DNA from: Chelonoidis abingdonii
Lineage: Eukaryota; Chordata; Testudines; Testudinidae
Assembly (NCBI RefSeq): GCF_003597395.2
Contig: NC_133778.1
Span: forward strand, 17,211,248 to 17,275,247
Length of the DNA: 64,000 nucleotides
Direction of reading: 5' to 3'
The position numbers were made by a program, and so were the translations under genes. The notes below the pieces were generated by a model. The model was not told where the DNA came from, searched no databases, and saw only the letters and a program-made list of their open reading frames with translations. Of this stretch, positions 32,501-45,064 are shown one piece after another (within the stretch, counting starts at the first letter, position 1; each line of letters starts with the position of its first letter).

Positions 32501-33312
32501 CTTTAAAAATACTCAGACACTGGAAGGATGGAAGAAGAAGAAAAGCATAAAATATCTTCAGCTGGCAGTGGATGAACATGGCAGAAATATATTAGTCTTT
32601 TTTTGAAAATTATATACTGACTGAAGACAAGAAAGCCACTTATGCAGCAACTGGTTTGGGATGAAAAGCATCCAGTGTCCTGGAATACAGATAAAGGCCC
32701 CAGTACTGCAGTCCTTACCCAGGCAAAATACTCATGAACGTTAATGGGGATTATGTCTGAGAAAGGACTGCAGGACTAGACCCAAAGTATAGCAAATAGT
32801 CTGTATATATATGTGCCAATGATTAGTTAAATTAAATCACTGAAGGTGGAACATTATTTGATCAATAGTCAAGTGTTCATCATTATACAGTACACTGAAA
32901 TTAATGGACATAACATGACACTCAGAGAGGGGGGACAAAATATCTTTGGAGGGGAGCTTAACATGATCTAGTTACTTTTTTTTAAAAGCGTGCTTTAAGA
33001 ATTTTTTATAAATCCCTTTATATTTCACAACTTCCACCTTATCAAGCAGAAATGGGTAGAGGTTGGTTATTTGGTTTGTTTTTAAAAAGACAGATCATAT
33101 TCCCAAAGTTGAGATCAACAGAGAAGACATAGATTAATCCTGATACTGACTAATGAAAATTTTAGTTGCATTAGGAGGAAAAAATGAAGCTTGTCACGAC
33201 TGATTAATTGGGAATATTTTTTTTAATTCAGCTAACTAAAATAGTTTATTATAGTGGAGAAATCAGTATGGGACAGTGGTTTTTCTCCAAAATATAACAG
33301 CTTCAAAAATTT
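32501..33312. other. No gene; one short palindromic MITE
   Basis: A palindromic element lies at 32697-32783 ('ggccccagtactgcagtcct' against 'ggactgcaggactagaccc'). The rest is unassigned AT-rich DNA. Confidence 0.5.
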
Positions 33313-33530
33313 AAGGAAGGCACTTTTGTTCAGTGGATAACGCACTGGACTGAGATCAGGAGATGTAGGCTCTATTCCTGGTTCTGCCACTGACCTGCTA
33401 GGTGACCTTGAGCAAGTAACTTTACCTCTCTGCCTCAGTTTCCCCATCTATATAAAGGGGCTAATGACACTTGCCTTCCTTTGTAAAGCACTTTGAGAGG
33501 TATTTTGTGAAAACATTATATAACAACTAT
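33313..33530 (+). mobile_element. MIR-type SINE, plus strand, with tRNA-like head
   Basis: A tRNA-like head ('ttgttcagtggataacgcac', a box A-like start, and 'ggctctattcctgg', a box B-like part) is followed by the conserved core 'tgaccttgagcaagtaactt' and 'cctcagtttccccatctata'. It ends near 33530. It is unusually complete for an old MIR. Confidence 0.85.
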
Positions 33531-34139
33531 TATTGGTATGGTTATAATTCTTACAAGTTCTTTTTCTAAATGTGCAAGTAAGTTTTCAGTTTTTGAAGAA
33601 ATGTTTTCTTTTTTGTTTTGTTTTGTGGTGGTCCTTAGAAGCTGTGGCAAATAGCAGAGAGTTTGGTCTATGCTTTATATTTTAAGGTAATTATTGGGAC
33701 AGAAGGGTTTATTGAGAAATGGTTTCTTGTGTGTGGGCTGAAATTTCTGAACTGCCTGTGTAGTATTTATGAATGATTCTGTTTCCTCTGAGCATCAGGA
33801 AATGCATCCATGATAGGCCTATTTTAAGAAATGGCATAAGGTGGAATAAAGTAGTTCCAGGATATTGTCACCAGTCAAAACAGTAATTTATGTTTATCAT
33901 GAAAAATAAACATTGAAAACCAATTTCAACTTTTTACAATAATTCATCCAATCTACATAAACTAAGAGTTCACACCAATCCAAGTTCACCCCACAAAGTA
34001 TTGTAGTTTCTTGGAAAACAGGGTCTGAACGATTCATCGGACGCTCAAAAATCAAGTGACTGCTGTTGCCCCTTTGGCTCAACCAGTTGGCCAAAACTTA
34101 TGGCCTTGTTTCTCTTAAGAGGAGATATTAATAATACAA
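33531..34139. other. No recognised feature
   Basis: AT-rich intergenic sequence with a few T-runs. Confidence 0.5.
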
Positions 34140-34640
34140 GTCAGGTATACTTTTTGGTGCAATCCTGTTTATTTACAAAGAATATACACAAAGTCCTGTT
34201 TCCCTGAACACAGCAGGAACAATCAACAGCAGGCAGCTTTGTTCACTGTTCCCAAGCCTCATGCAAGTTCCATGCCCCCAAAGAGCTCTGTCGCACTGCT
34301 TTCTCTCAAGGCCACACTCAATAACTGCCTCTCTCACTCACTGCTTGCTCTTTTGGCTTTCTGCCTCTTCCACACTCAGAGACAAGTGGAATGTGGAGTT
34401 TAGGGCTTCCCTCCGTTCCCCCTTCCTGCCTCCAAATGGTAGAATGTGTTCCTCACAGCACATGGATTATCACCTTCCTTCCCCTCCTTATGGTCCCTCC
34501 AGCCCTACAGGGAATATGGAGGGGCCAGGAAGAGGGCAGAGCTGGTGACAATGAGGTGTCCTAAAGAAGATTTCTTGTGCTTCCTGTGAGGTCCCCAGCT
34601 CTCTTGCCATCTCCAGGGAGCAGAGTTAATGTTGCAGGGA
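34140..34640 (-). repeat. Probable LTR fragment, minus strand
   Basis: The reverse strand has an AATAAA signal (from 'gtttatttac' near 34168) and the block 'ttcctgctgtgttcaggg' (34206-34189), which I associate with a repeated turtle LTR. The ends are not defined and no target duplication was found. Confidence 0.4.
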
Positions 34641-35294
34641 AGGACTAGTGAGTACCTTCACTGTACTTCCATTTTTTCAGAGGTTTAAATATAGGTGCAT
34701 TCAACTTTCTGGAAGCAGACATGGCACTACTGGTCAACCTTAAGTAAGTTTTTGGGAACTGAATTAATGTATTTAGATCATATCAAGTTTCTATTGAGAT
34801 GACATATTATTGACAATATCATATTTGTAACTTATTCGTTTTTTGGCATATGCGAGATCCTTGATGCTAGGTGTTTATTCATTATGTAGAAGGTATTTGA
34901 CCATGTAGAGTGGAGATCATTTATAATTATTGAGCAAGGCCCCAAGATGCACCAGAGCAACACGTGGTGCAACTGAGAATGATAGGAGTTTTTCCCACCA
35001 CTTTTCTGTCTTTCAACCTTGGAGACTGCCAGATTCTGAGCTAGTTTTAGTGCAAGATAGAACAGCTCTGAGGCTGCTCTAACTTGCACCAGTCGGTAAT
35101 AGCTCCCCAACAAGTATTCTGCTGGCCTGGATTTCTGGAGTAAATTGTGCTCTGTCCTTTGTGCCTTCTGCTCTGACACCTCCCCAGCCTGCCCGAGAAT
35201 CCTTTCTACACCAAAGACGCCAGGTGTATAAAGGAAATATTCAGATGCTGCCTTAGTATCTGTAGTCTATAGGGCATAACAGTGTTCTTGGCAG

Positions 35295-35497
35295 GTCTGA
35301 TGTCACAGAAATCCTAGAGGACTGGAAGGGACCGTGATAGGTCATCTAGTCCAATCCTCTGCACTGAGACAGGACTAAGTATTATCTAGATCATCTCAGA
35401 TAGATGTTTATATAACCTGTTCTTTAAAACCTCCAGTGATAGAGATTCCACAGCCTCCCTAGGTAATTTGTTCTAGTACTTAACTTCCTAACTATGG
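35295..35497 (-). mobile_element. CR1 LINE 3' end
   Basis: The text 'ctggaagggaccgtgatagg', 'tcatctagtccaatcctctg', 'ggactaagtattatctagat' and 'gagattccacagcctcccta' is the reverse of a CR1 3' end. It stops where the next element begins. Confidence 0.9.
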
Positions 35498-35499
35498 TA

Positions 35500-35623
35500 C
35501 AGTAATTCTTCACTGAACGTTGTAGTTATGTTAAGCGAATCCAATTTTCCCATAAGAATTGATGTAAATGAGGGGGTGAGGTCCCAGGGAAAATTTTTTC
35601 ACCAGACAAAAAACTTTATTTTT

Positions 35624-35666
<43 letters not shown>

Positions 35667-36486
35667 TAGAAGTTTTAAACAAACAATTTAATATTGTACA
35701 CAGCAATGATGATTGTGAAGCTTGAGGTGGTGAAGTTAGAGGGTGGAAGAGGGTGGGATATTTCCCAGGGAATGTTTCCCAGGGAATGCCTTTCTGCTAA
35801 ATGTTGAACTAGCATTTGGCTGAGCCCTAAAGGGTTAACACGTTGTTAATGTAGCCTCACACTCTACAAGGCAGCACGAATGGAGGGAGGGGAGACAGCC
35901 TGGCAGACAGAGACATCCACCTTGTGTGGGGGGGAGAGAGAGAGATGCACTTTGCCCGTTTAAGTACACTGACACCACTCTAAGTACATTGTCTTTTTAA
36001 GTAGATCGGGAAGTTGAGACAGGAGATGCGGCCAGCAAGCTCCCTCAGTCCTGAGCCCTGTCATGTGTCTCCCCCCACCTTGCATGGAGAAGAGAAGCAG
36101 GAGCAGGGGGGACACCCTGACATTAACTCCACCCCCGCACAGCAAGCAGAAGGCTCCCAGGAGCAGCTCCAAGGCAGAGGGCAGAAGGAACACATGGCAG
36201 TGGGGGGAGGGACGGCTGAACTGCCGGAAATTGATGGCCTGCTGGGCGGCTGCTGCACAGGGAATTTAGGGGAGCGGGCAGCTGATAGGGGGGCTGTCAG
36301 TCCACCCTGGTTCCAAGCCCCCACCAGCTAGCTGCAACAGGCTGCTCTTCCTGCAAGCAGTGGACAAAGCAGGTGGTGCCAAACAACATTATGGGGGGGG
36401 CATTGAGCAACTTTAAATGAGCATGTTCCCTAACTGATCAGCAACGAAACAGTGTTACCTGGGATGACTTTAAGTGAATATCATAC
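35500..36486 (+). mobile_element. Mariner-like non-autonomous element, about 1 kb
   Basis: The left end 'cagtaattcttcactgaacg', after a TA, and the right end 'gggatgactttaagtgaata' form related inverted ends of a turtle mariner-type family. The right boundary is approximate. The interior contains TA/CA microsatellites and GC-rich 'gcaggagcagggggg' type segments, but no transposase frame. Confidence 0.65.
35623..35667. repeat. (TA)n(CA)n microsatellite
   Basis: About 10 TA units run directly into about 12 CA units inside the mariner-like element. Confidence 0.95.
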
Positions 36487-36908
36487 TATATAGTATGTTT
36501 CATTTAGCATACTGCTATTGGACCTGCCAGTATACTTTGTGGGTTCAACTTTTTCTTAGATTTCCTGGACTCTTCACAGCTCTCTTCCCCTGTTCTCTTC
36601 CCTCGGTGCCCAGCTGCCCCAGCAGTAGTTGTGGCCCACTGGTAACATTCAATTCATCTCTCACTTTCTGTTCTAAAAATTAAATGGAGAGTAAAAGAGG
36701 ACCACACACTGCTGCTGAAAGGGCAAACAGTCACTTTGGGTTGGTAGTTTTAAAGTCACCTCCCATTTTACACTAAACTAACTGCAAGCACCTAGCATTG
36801 TACAACCTAGGGAAAGACAATGGTGGACCATTACATTAATAGAAAGACATTACAACTGAAAAGAAAAGCCCAGTGGAAAACTAAGGAAGCAGGGAGTTTG
36901 CTCTAGTG

Positions 36909-37204
36909 CAGGGGTCGGCAACCTTTCAGAAGTGGTGTGCCGAGTCTTCATTTATTCACTTTCATTTAAGGTTTCGCATGCCAGTAATACATTTTAACAT
37001 TTTTAGAAGTCTGTAATATATAACTAAATTGTTGCTATATTTAAAGTAAATAAGGTTTTTTACATGTTTAAGAAGCTTCATTTAAAATTAAATTAAAATG
37101 CAGAGCCCCCCAGACTAGTGGCCAGAACCCGGGCAGTGTGAGTGCCACTGAAAATCAGCTCATGTGCCGCCTTCAGCACGCATGCCATAGGTTGCCTACA
37201 CCTG
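36909..37204 (+). mobile_element. hAT-type MITE, 296 bp, with perfect target duplication
   Basis: It starts CAGGGGTCGGCAACCTTTC and ends CATAGGTTGCCTACACCTG. The 8 bp repeat CTCTAGTG is perfect on both sides (36901-36908, 37205-37212). The middle is AT-rich. Confidence 0.93.
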
Positions 37205-37323
37205 CTCTAGTGTAACCATGAATTACCATAGTTTAAGGGGCAGGGGAGAGACTTGTAAACATTGTTTAAAAAGGAAGAGGGTTTGACGTGAAGGCTATCC
37301 AGAAACTGAGGGCCAACATCACA

Positions 37324-37416
37324 GGATAGGTTTACACTGCAATTAAAAACATGCAGCTGGCCCATGCTAGCTGACATGGGCTGCAGGACTGTTTAATTGT
37401 TGTGTTGACATACCCT
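37324..37416. mobile_element. Harbinger-like short MITE
   Basis: The ends 'ggataggtttacactgcaat' and, inverted, 'gggtatgtcaacacaacaat' enclose a short palindromic body ('catgcagctggcccatgcta' against 'gctgacatgggctgcag'). The exact boundaries are uncertain. Confidence 0.65.
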
Positions 37417-38382
37417 ATGATGCTGGTCCTCATTTTCCAGATAGCTTTCACTTCAAATCCTTTCCTTTTTTTAAGGGGTGACAAACCAGAGGGGGACAGT
37501 CCAAGTGTGTGGTAGTTAAGAACTTGGGGAGATGGATTTGGGGGAACTTGGGATCAGAGGAGGTTGTTGAGGTCACCCTGAAAGGAGTAACTAGGCTGGT
37601 GGAAGTTGGGGTTGAGACCTTTATGTTTGTAGGCTGACTACTGGTGTCAGAGCTCTGAGCCATAGCATCATAGAATTAAGACACCCAGCATTACAAGGCA
37701 CGTGGTGACAGAATCTTACTGGTTTAGGTGATTCCCAAAATGTCACAAGTGCCATTTCCCTCCTTCCAACCAGATAGCTGGATTGTGTTGCATTTTCCAG
37801 AAAAGCCAAATTGAGAGCAAACAGTTCATTAAAAAAAAGTCACATAAACTTATTTCTTGAATGGATTGACATTTAAATAACTCTCATGATGCAGTAGACT
37901 GTGTCATACACAATAGCAGATGGTGCCATTTATCCAAATCCCACAGTGTTTGACTACACTGAAAGTAAGAGGTATGTCTATCTCCACCCTTCTATAAATC
38001 ATAATTTCATTCCCTTTACAGATTGTTTGTTTGGGGCGGGAGAGGGAGCAACAAAGGATATAAAAACAGTATGTATAAAAGGAAGAAAAGGATAATATAT
38101 TGCGCAATAAATCTATAGGATACATTTAATATATTAAGAAGACACAGAGCCAGATTTCAACGGCTGTAAATTAGCATAGCTTCACTGAAGACAGCAGCTG
38201 AGTATTTGGACCATAAACTGTAGGTTCCATACGGTTCCTTTTAAGTGCCTCTCACCTTTCCTACTGCTATCCAGCATTCCCAGAATAAACTACCAATATG
38301 ATGAACATTTGCTGCCAATATACCTGCCAAGCAATGGTGAATGCTGGAAATACCTCACCCTATACAACTGTCATTTCTTATG
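37417..38382. other. No recognised feature
   Basis: Unassigned sequence. The short minus frame at 37448-37663, rich in Ser and Thr, matches nothing I know. Confidence 0.5.
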
Positions 38383-38390
38383 TATCCCAT

Positions 38391-38633
38391 CAGGGCCACC
38401 CAGAGGGTGGGGGCAAGTGGGGCAATTTGCCCCAGGCCCCACAAGAGTCCCATGATCCCTGGCCCGGCAGTGGTCCAGGTCTTCGGTGGCAGGGGGCCCA
38501 AAGACATGGAGCGACTAAAGGGACCCCCGTTGCCGAAATGCCACCGAAGACCCGGACCACCGCCAGGTGAGTACAAGCGCCGCAGCTCCCCTACTTTGTG
38601 CCTCAGGCCCCATGAATCCTCTGGACGGCCCTA
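38391..38633 (+). mobile_element. hAT-type MITE, 243 bp
   Basis: It starts CAGGGCCACCCAGAGG and ends, inverted, TAGGGCCGTCCAGAGG. The 8 bp repeat is TATCCCAT/CATCCCAT (38383-38390, 38634-38641). It shares the 'gccaccgaagac' motif with the element at 54701. Confidence 0.88.
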
Positions 38634-38775
38634 CATCCCATCGTCCAAAAAAGCCAGGAGGATAAAGATAGGTATTTTCAATAACAAGCCCAGAATCTCC
38701 TCACACAGATTACAGCTTCCTGTCAAAGCAAGTGGTTTCAGATTTACCAACTGCAAACTTTAACATCAAGCAATA

Positions 38776-39852
38776 ATTCTTAGCCAAGCTGCACAGTGGC
38801 TCATTTTCTTGTGCTATAGAGCCCTGGACTGGCTCCAGATGGAAGCAGAGTGAGTTGCTCCTTTATCCCTTCCCAGTGTGCTGCACCCGGACTACTACCA
38901 ATTCCCTGAAGAGCAATTACCAATTAGTATGGCAGCCAGAAATACTTGGCATACTATGTCTAGTAAATTTAAAAATCACCCCCTTCTACATACCAAGGCC
39001 TTTATCTGCAGTAACTCATATGCTGTATAGCAGGCAACACCATCATTTGGCTGGACTGGATTAAGAAAGAGATTTTGACCATCAGCCAATTTACTGAAAA
39101 TGGTATCTTCTTCCTTTTTACAGTATTAAAAGAAAGGTTCAGTCTGGAAACTAAGAAAGAATGGCAATATATCCAATTTAGACATGCCATCTCTCATGAG
39201 TTTAGGCCTGATACATCCGACCCAATCCATATTTCATTTATTCAAATATTACCCAGATTACCAAGACCTACGGAAACATTATATGCACCCAGGGCCAGCA
39301 AATTTGAAGTAAACACGGATTTCTTAATAAAGAAATGGAGGAGGAACTGAGCCAATTATTCTCTGCTAACCAAAGGAAACAAATTTTGGCCAGTGTTCTG
39401 AACTGCTTCTTGGACCACCATTAAGGTTAATCCAGCCGAAAATCATATGGAGGATGCATTAGACTCCCCTGCTGATTTTTCAAAACAGGTACCATTAAAT
39501 CAGACAAATGTTGGTGCTGTGATTTTGTAGGCACTAATTTAAAAATGCTCCTACATGCATATGTGTTGGGCAGAACTTGATTACAGAGTTACAATTTTAT
39601 TTTATAGGAAAAAATTGTTAAGATAAATATGTAATTTTAAACCCAATGGATGTTAATTGGAACCTGGATAAATATGAAAAACTGGCTCAGCAGAGCACTA
39701 ATAATTGCTGAAAAACTAGTGCTATAAATATGGAAATCCAAAAGCAACCAATAATTAGAGATTGGAGAATAGACATCATAAGCTTGGCTACCATGGAAAG
39801 ATTTATATCCCATATCAGAAATACCCAAGAAAAATTCTCAGAGATATGGTAT
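38776..39852 (+). mobile_element. L1-clade LINE remnant (ORF2 C-terminal part)
   Basis: Plus-strand pieces in several frames follow the order of the C-terminal third of an L1 ORF2. They are 'ALDWLQMEAE' (38825), 'ARNTWHTM' (38937), 'EWQYIQFRHAIS' (39160-39195), 'DKCWCCDF' (39505, the Cys-rich motif), and 'IIRDWRIDI' with 'FISHIRNTQEKFSEIW' (39750-39849). Stops and frame changes show that it is dead. A solo LTR is inserted right after the last motif. Confidence 0.75.
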
Positions 39853-40325
39853 TGTGATAAACTCAGGACCGACAGCTGCAAGGGAGGGGTAGAAATCAGT
39901 CTCAGAGGGTTAAAAGGCCCTCCTCTCTATCAACTGGGGGGTAACTATGGGTCAATCAAGTTCAGCTGAGAAGGGGTTACCAAGGTATCAATTAGAATCA
40001 GCTGAGAGGGAGCTACCTGAGGTTAATTAGGATCAGCTGATTCCAACTAAGGGCTGCCTGAGACCTTTTTAACCCCCCGGGAGGAAGGAAGAGGAGACAG
40101 AGAACGAGCCTTACTGCCAGGAGGTTAGGAGCAGAAAGACAGCGAGCCTCACCAGGAGGAGAGGCAGTATTCTCTCCACAAGGGAGAAAAATACTCTAAA
40201 AAGGACTGGTGGAGATACTGGGAACAGACTTCCCCTGTGTCCCAAGGGGGACCGCATTACCCAAGCCTGTCTCACCAGGGCTAAAAGCAGCGGAGGCTGG
40301 GAAGACTGAGAAGGTGCCTTGCCAG
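39853..40325 (+). mobile_element. Solo LTR, about 473 bp
   Basis: It starts TGTGATAAACTCAGG and ends AAGGTGCCTTGCCAG. The flanks are GGTAT (39848-39852) and AGTAT (40326-40330), a 5 bp duplication with one mismatch. Repeated 'gatcagctga' and 'tcagctgag' motifs lie at 39960-40045. It is inserted at the end of the L1 remnant. Confidence 0.78.
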
Positions 40326-40985
40326 AGTATGCTTTCCAGGAAGCATCTGAATGATCCGATTAAATGTAGAGGCCTGCCCTTGCCTCTGCCTCTTCTCTGC
40401 CCACTTCTTTCCCTCCTCTTCTGTTTCCCCCTCCTCTGAAGTTTGCTTCTGTTCTTTATCATATTCTAATTTCTTTCCTGCCCACTCCAATGTCTCTGTA
40501 CATAAAATAAGGATCAGGCAGAGTAAGATTTTAAACTAATTGGATTTTTATAAACAAATTTTGTTTGTAAACTGTGTAATACAAATAATTGATTACATAT
40601 AATATAAATGGTTAAAATATAAATCAAATGTTACAAGTAGGTTAGGTAGCAAATGTTATGTATAACGTGTTATGGGTTTTTGTCTTTATATAAACATAGT
40701 TATTAAAGAATAAATAGGAAAACAATAGGCTTTGCAGCATGCCCTAAAGGTCAATAGACTCAGGCTATTTAAGACCAATGGGAAAAGCGAACATCTCAAA
40801 GGTCTTTTGAGCTCCCGATGTGTGCCACAAAAGTGCTCCCACTGATCTCAGCTGTAGTTGTATCATGCAGAGAGAAGCAGTTTCTCAAGCAGGCAGGTCC
40901 TAAGCCACTTATCACTGTACAGCTCAAAACCTACACTTCAAAAAGCGGTTTTTGATGGGAACACCCAGTCAAAAAGGGACCCTGG
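40326..40985. other. Unassigned, possible L1 tail
   Basis: The first 100 bases may continue the L1 3' region beyond the LTR. The segment 40740-40960 reads like a piece of another interspersed repeat that I cannot name. Confidence 0.35.
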
Positions 40986-41560
40986 TAGCTCTGGTCACCA
41001 TCTCTGACTGAGCCATTAAAAGTCCGGTCAATGGCCCAGCAAGGCTAAGGCAGGCTCTTTGCCTGCCCTGGCTCTGTGCAGCTCTCATAAGCAGCATCAT
41101 GTTCCCCCCTCCAGCTCTTAGGCACAGGGGCATCCAAGGGACTCCACACACTGCCCCCACTCAAAGTGCCAGCTCTGCAGCTCCCATTGGCTAGGAACCT
41201 CAGCCAATGGGAGCTGCAGGGGCAGTGTTGGTGAACAAGTAGGAGGCAAAGTGGACATGTCGCTGCTTCCGGGAGCTGCCCGAGGTAAACGCCACCCAGC
41301 ACCTGCACCCCTGACCCCCTCCCATACCCCAATCCCCTGCCCCAGCCTTGATCCCCCTCCTGCCCTCCAAACCCCTCGGTTCCAGCCAGGATTCCCCTCC
41401 TGCACCCCTAACCCCTCATCCCCAGCCCCACCACAGAGCCCACAACCCCAGCTGGAGCCCTCACCCCCTCCCACATCCCAACCCCCTGAGCCAGCCTGGT
41501 GAAAATGAGCGAGGGTGGGGAGAGTGAGTGACAGAAGGAGGGGGAATTGAGAGAAGAGAC
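40986..41560 (+). repeat. hAT-like turtle repeat, GC-rich
   Basis: The text 'taaaagtccggtcaatggcc', 'cagctcccattggctaggaa', 'cagccaatgggagctgcagg' and a long run of 'ccctgacccc' type units matches a common turtle DNA-transposon repeat. The palindrome at 41180-41220 shares 'ccaatgggagctgc' with the hAT MITE at 20378. The ends are not defined. The long minus frame 41615-41118 is a by-product. Confidence 0.55.
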
Positions 41561-41604
41561 AGGGCCACAGAGGAGGGCAGGAGTGTTCGGTTTCATGTGA
41601 GTAG

Positions 41605-41830
41605 ATAGTTGGCAATCCTCTATAATGAGCGTGTGGTGAGATGCCCCAATTAAAAAGATGGCAGCTGCATTCTGTACTAACTTCAGTCTCTGAACAGTTT
41701 TAAGGTGTAGCTCCATCTAGAACCCATTGAAATAGTCTAATCTTGGGCTAACAAAGGCATGGATCATGGAAGCAACATCTGCATCCAACAGAAGTATTGG
41801 CAGCCTCCCAAGCAGTTGCAAATGAACAGA
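41605..41830 (-). mobile_element. L2-like LINE remnant
   Basis: The minus-strand frame near 41790-41610 shows 'ASMIHAFVSPRLDYFNG' and 'VQRLKLVQNAAAIFLIGAS', the L2 polymerase C-terminal signature, with a stop between them. It is a decayed copy. Confidence 0.75.
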
Positions 41831-42274
41831 AGCAGCCCCCCCTACAAATATCTGATTCTCTAGCACTAGCTAGGAACATTCTTGGACCTCAGAAAGCAAA
41901 CTCAATTTACAAAAGGCAGACACTCATCTTCAATGAGGGTGATATATATAATCCTCACCTTTTCTTCCAGTTGTTTCCTCCAACCTATCACCATTGCTTG
42001 TCTTATCTAGATTGAGGATCAGACAAAGTCTCCATAGTGAGAGAGAGCTCTAGACATGGCTTCATTCTATGGTTGAAATCAAAGCATATAGATTCAAAAC
42101 TATTGATAAGAATCTTGGCTATGGGTGCCAACCTTACCCAGTCAGGAAATGCTAGATCTATTCTATAAATTTAATGGTAGAGAAAAGATTCAATCATTCA
42201 ACACAATCACATTCTTTTTCAACATCTGATGAAGAAAATGTTGTAAATGTATTACCTGACTTGACCTGGAAGAT

Positions 42275-43245
42275 TCTAGACTACATAAGAACAACCATAC
42301 TGGATCAAACCAAAGGTCCATCTATCCCAGTATCCTGTCTTCCAATACTCACCAATTATAGGTGCCCCAGAGGGAATGAACAGAACAGATAATCATCAAG
42401 TGATCCATCATCCCCTGTTGCCCATTCCCAGCTTCTGGCAAACAGAGGCTAGGGACACCATCCCTGCCCATCCTGGCTAATAGGCATTGATGGACCTATC
42501 CTCCTTGAATTTATCTAGTTCTTTTTTGAACCCTGTTGTAGTCTTGGCCTTCACAACATCCTCTGGCAAAGAGTTCCACAGGTTGACTATGTGTTGTGTA
42601 AAAAAATACTTCCTTTTGTTTGTTTTAAACCTGCTGCCTATTAATTTCATTTGGTGACCCCTAGTTCTTGTGTTATGAGAAGGAGTAAACAACACTTCCT
42701 TATTTACTTTCTCCACACCAATCATGATTTTATAAACCTCAACCACATCCCCCATTTAGTTGTCTCTTTTCCAACCTGAAAAGTCCCAGTCTTATTAATC
42801 TGTCCTCATAAGGAAGCCATTCCATACCCCTAACCCTTTTCTGAATCTTTTCCAATTCCAATATATCTTTTTTGAGATGGAGTCATCACATCTGCACTAG
42901 TATTCAAGATGTGGGCATACGATAGATTTATATAGAGACAATATGATATTTTCTGTCTTATTATCTATCCCTTTCTTAATGATTTCCAACATTCTGTTCA
43001 CTTTTTTGACTGTCACTGCATGTTGAGTGGATGTTTTCAGAGAACTATCCTCATTGACTCCAAGATCTCTTTGAGTGGTAACAGCCAATTTAGACCCCAT
43101 CATTTTATATGTATAGTTGGGATTATGTTTTCCAATGTGCATTACTTTGCATTTGTCAACATAGAATTGCATCTGCCATTTTGTTGCCCAGTCACCCAGT
43201 TTTGTGAGATCCTTCTGTAGTAATTCCTGAAAGAATGTCAAACTA
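42275..43245 (-). mobile_element. CR1 LINE, about 1 kb of the 3' half
   Basis: Two minus-strand frames carry CR1 polymerase C-terminal motifs: 'WQMQFYVDKCKVMHIG' (near 43190-43130), 'SIVCPHLEY' (42925), '[18 protein letters not shown]' (42620-42560). The 3' part reaches 42275 ('cataagaacaaccatactgg'). The two frames are separated by a frameshift near 42890-42760. Confidence 0.92.
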
Positions 43246-44679
43246 CAGTAGAACCTCACTAGTTGACACTTACCTAACCCACACAAACCATAATTTGTAT
43301 CCAAAAACTGTAGCCTTTCCCTGTTCTCCGCAAAGATTTAACAGCAGATATAGGGCAGTACTGAGATTTCACATTACTGAAGTTTAATTACTTTCATAAA
43401 ATCTATTGTGGAACATTTATAGTATTCTATGAAGTATTAGCATGAATAATTTAAACTTTAACAAATCTTTGCAAAATACACCAGAACCATGATGCCTACT
43501 CCTAGCCTTTTTTATTGTATATGGTATACATTACTCATTACTGTATATACAAAGAGAAAGCCTCCCCAAACTCCAGATTTTGGACATCTACATAAACCTC
43601 AAAAATTGCTAAAAATAAGCTCCAGAAAATGGAATTAAATAAACCCAGAAAAACAGAAGTTCTAACCACACACCAAGGGCATGACATTATTGCTAGCTGC
43701 CAGTGGAAATGGTAGCCTTATACAAATTAACCCATTCATGAGTGTCATATACTCTGAAGTTATGGCTCAGAATATGTGGACTAATTAGGAGTCATATAAA
43801 TTTTCTTGACTCAGTGAAATCTTGGTGGGGGAGAATGGGTGAATTAAGCAGGCTGAGAAAAATAGCGGAGCTCACCAATATTCAGCAGGGAGAGAAATCA
43901 TCTCTGCTACCAACAGAAAACAGGTCAGAGGTTTTTTTTAATTGCACTGAAACTACTATCCAGGTGAAATAGCATTACTACGACATCTCTGATAACAAGA
44001 AAGTGATATTTTAAATAAATCACGGTAGGCTGTAATTTCAGAATAAACTCACTGCCTACTCGTGTGTAATGAATAAAGCATTCTATTAGGCATGGTCGAG
44101 TAATGGAGCATTCACATCCAGAGGATTTTATAAATTGGCTTTTAAAATTCCTTAGCAATATTTTAAATTACTGAATATTGCTCATTGTGTAAAACAAAAA
44201 ATATAGCCAGGCAGTGAAGTATTTATGCCTTGAAGAACAGAAATACCATATTACTGACTCAAAATACTCCAATTATTCGCCAGATTGTCATTTGCTAACA
44301 AGATGTACAACAGAAGCAGGAACAGGCTGCTCAGCTGGGCTATCTGGAACACTTTTGTCACTTTGTCTATCATGGCTATACATAGCAAGTAAACACAGGC
44401 TGGCTGCAGAAAATGTGCTGTCCTTCTAGTAAGCAAATCCTTCTAACTGTAGCTGGGGAATCAAGCCTGCTATTTGACAGTTTATGTCTTGCATCTATGT
44501 AAGTTAAAATGTAAAAAGACAGAGAGAGAAAAAACTTCTTTAAATAAATGTATCAATTGATATTCCTTTGGCTTGAATCCCTCAAAACTAGACACACCGA
44601 GATCTGAATACGAAGCAGGATATTTTTCAGTCAGAACAAACTAGAAGTATTAAAATAGAAGCACAGTTGCTCATCCATG
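43246..44679. other. No gene; possible old DNA-transposon end
   Basis: The text 'tacagtagaacctcactagt' at 43247 recalls the end of a Tigger/pogo-type element, but no partner end was found. The block 43960-44190 is AT-rich, repeat-free and could be conserved non-coding DNA. Confidence 0.4.
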
Positions 44680-45015
44680 TGTGACAGAGCTTCCTCTCCA
44701 CCTCTGTGGGTCCCGCACTTCCATTTAGTGATGGGCTCGGATATTCTTCTACTCCTTCAGGATTTCCCCCACACCCTTGGGTTTACTGTCCACACCCTGT
44801 TGGAGCAGGATTCCTCCCAGCCTCCCTGATGGGGGGAGGGATAGGAGAGCTTCTCAGTCTCTGGTAGCCCATCCAGGTGTGGTGGTAACAGACCAGCCAC
44901 CAGGTTCAGTCTCTGCCCTCTGGTGGGGTCTCTTCCCTCAGACCTCTGGGACCCGGAAGGGCCCTCCTCCCTCATGGGCAGGGATTCTTCAGATAGAAGG
45001 CCTTCATACACCAAT
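44680..45015 (+). repeat. Probable LTR fragment
   Basis: It begins TGTGACAGAGC, in the style of the LTRs at 18776 and 50534, and runs into GC-rich sequence. No matching end or duplication was found. Confidence 0.4.
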
Positions 45016-45064
45016 TAAATGTCAGCTAGGTAGTGAGCACACTGCTGCTGTTGCTGATATCACA

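Noticed and set aside
35623..35667. TA/CA run as a possible CRISPR-like or regulatory repeat
   Set aside because: It is a plain compound microsatellite inside a mariner-like element.
41118..41615. 165-codon minus-strand frame
   Set aside because: It arises from a C-rich repeat ('ccccaacccc' type units) and reads as low-complexity Gly/Trp-rich sequence.
43247..43330. Tigger/pogo element
   Set aside because: Only one possible end was seen, with no matching inverted end or transposase, so it is not listed as an element.
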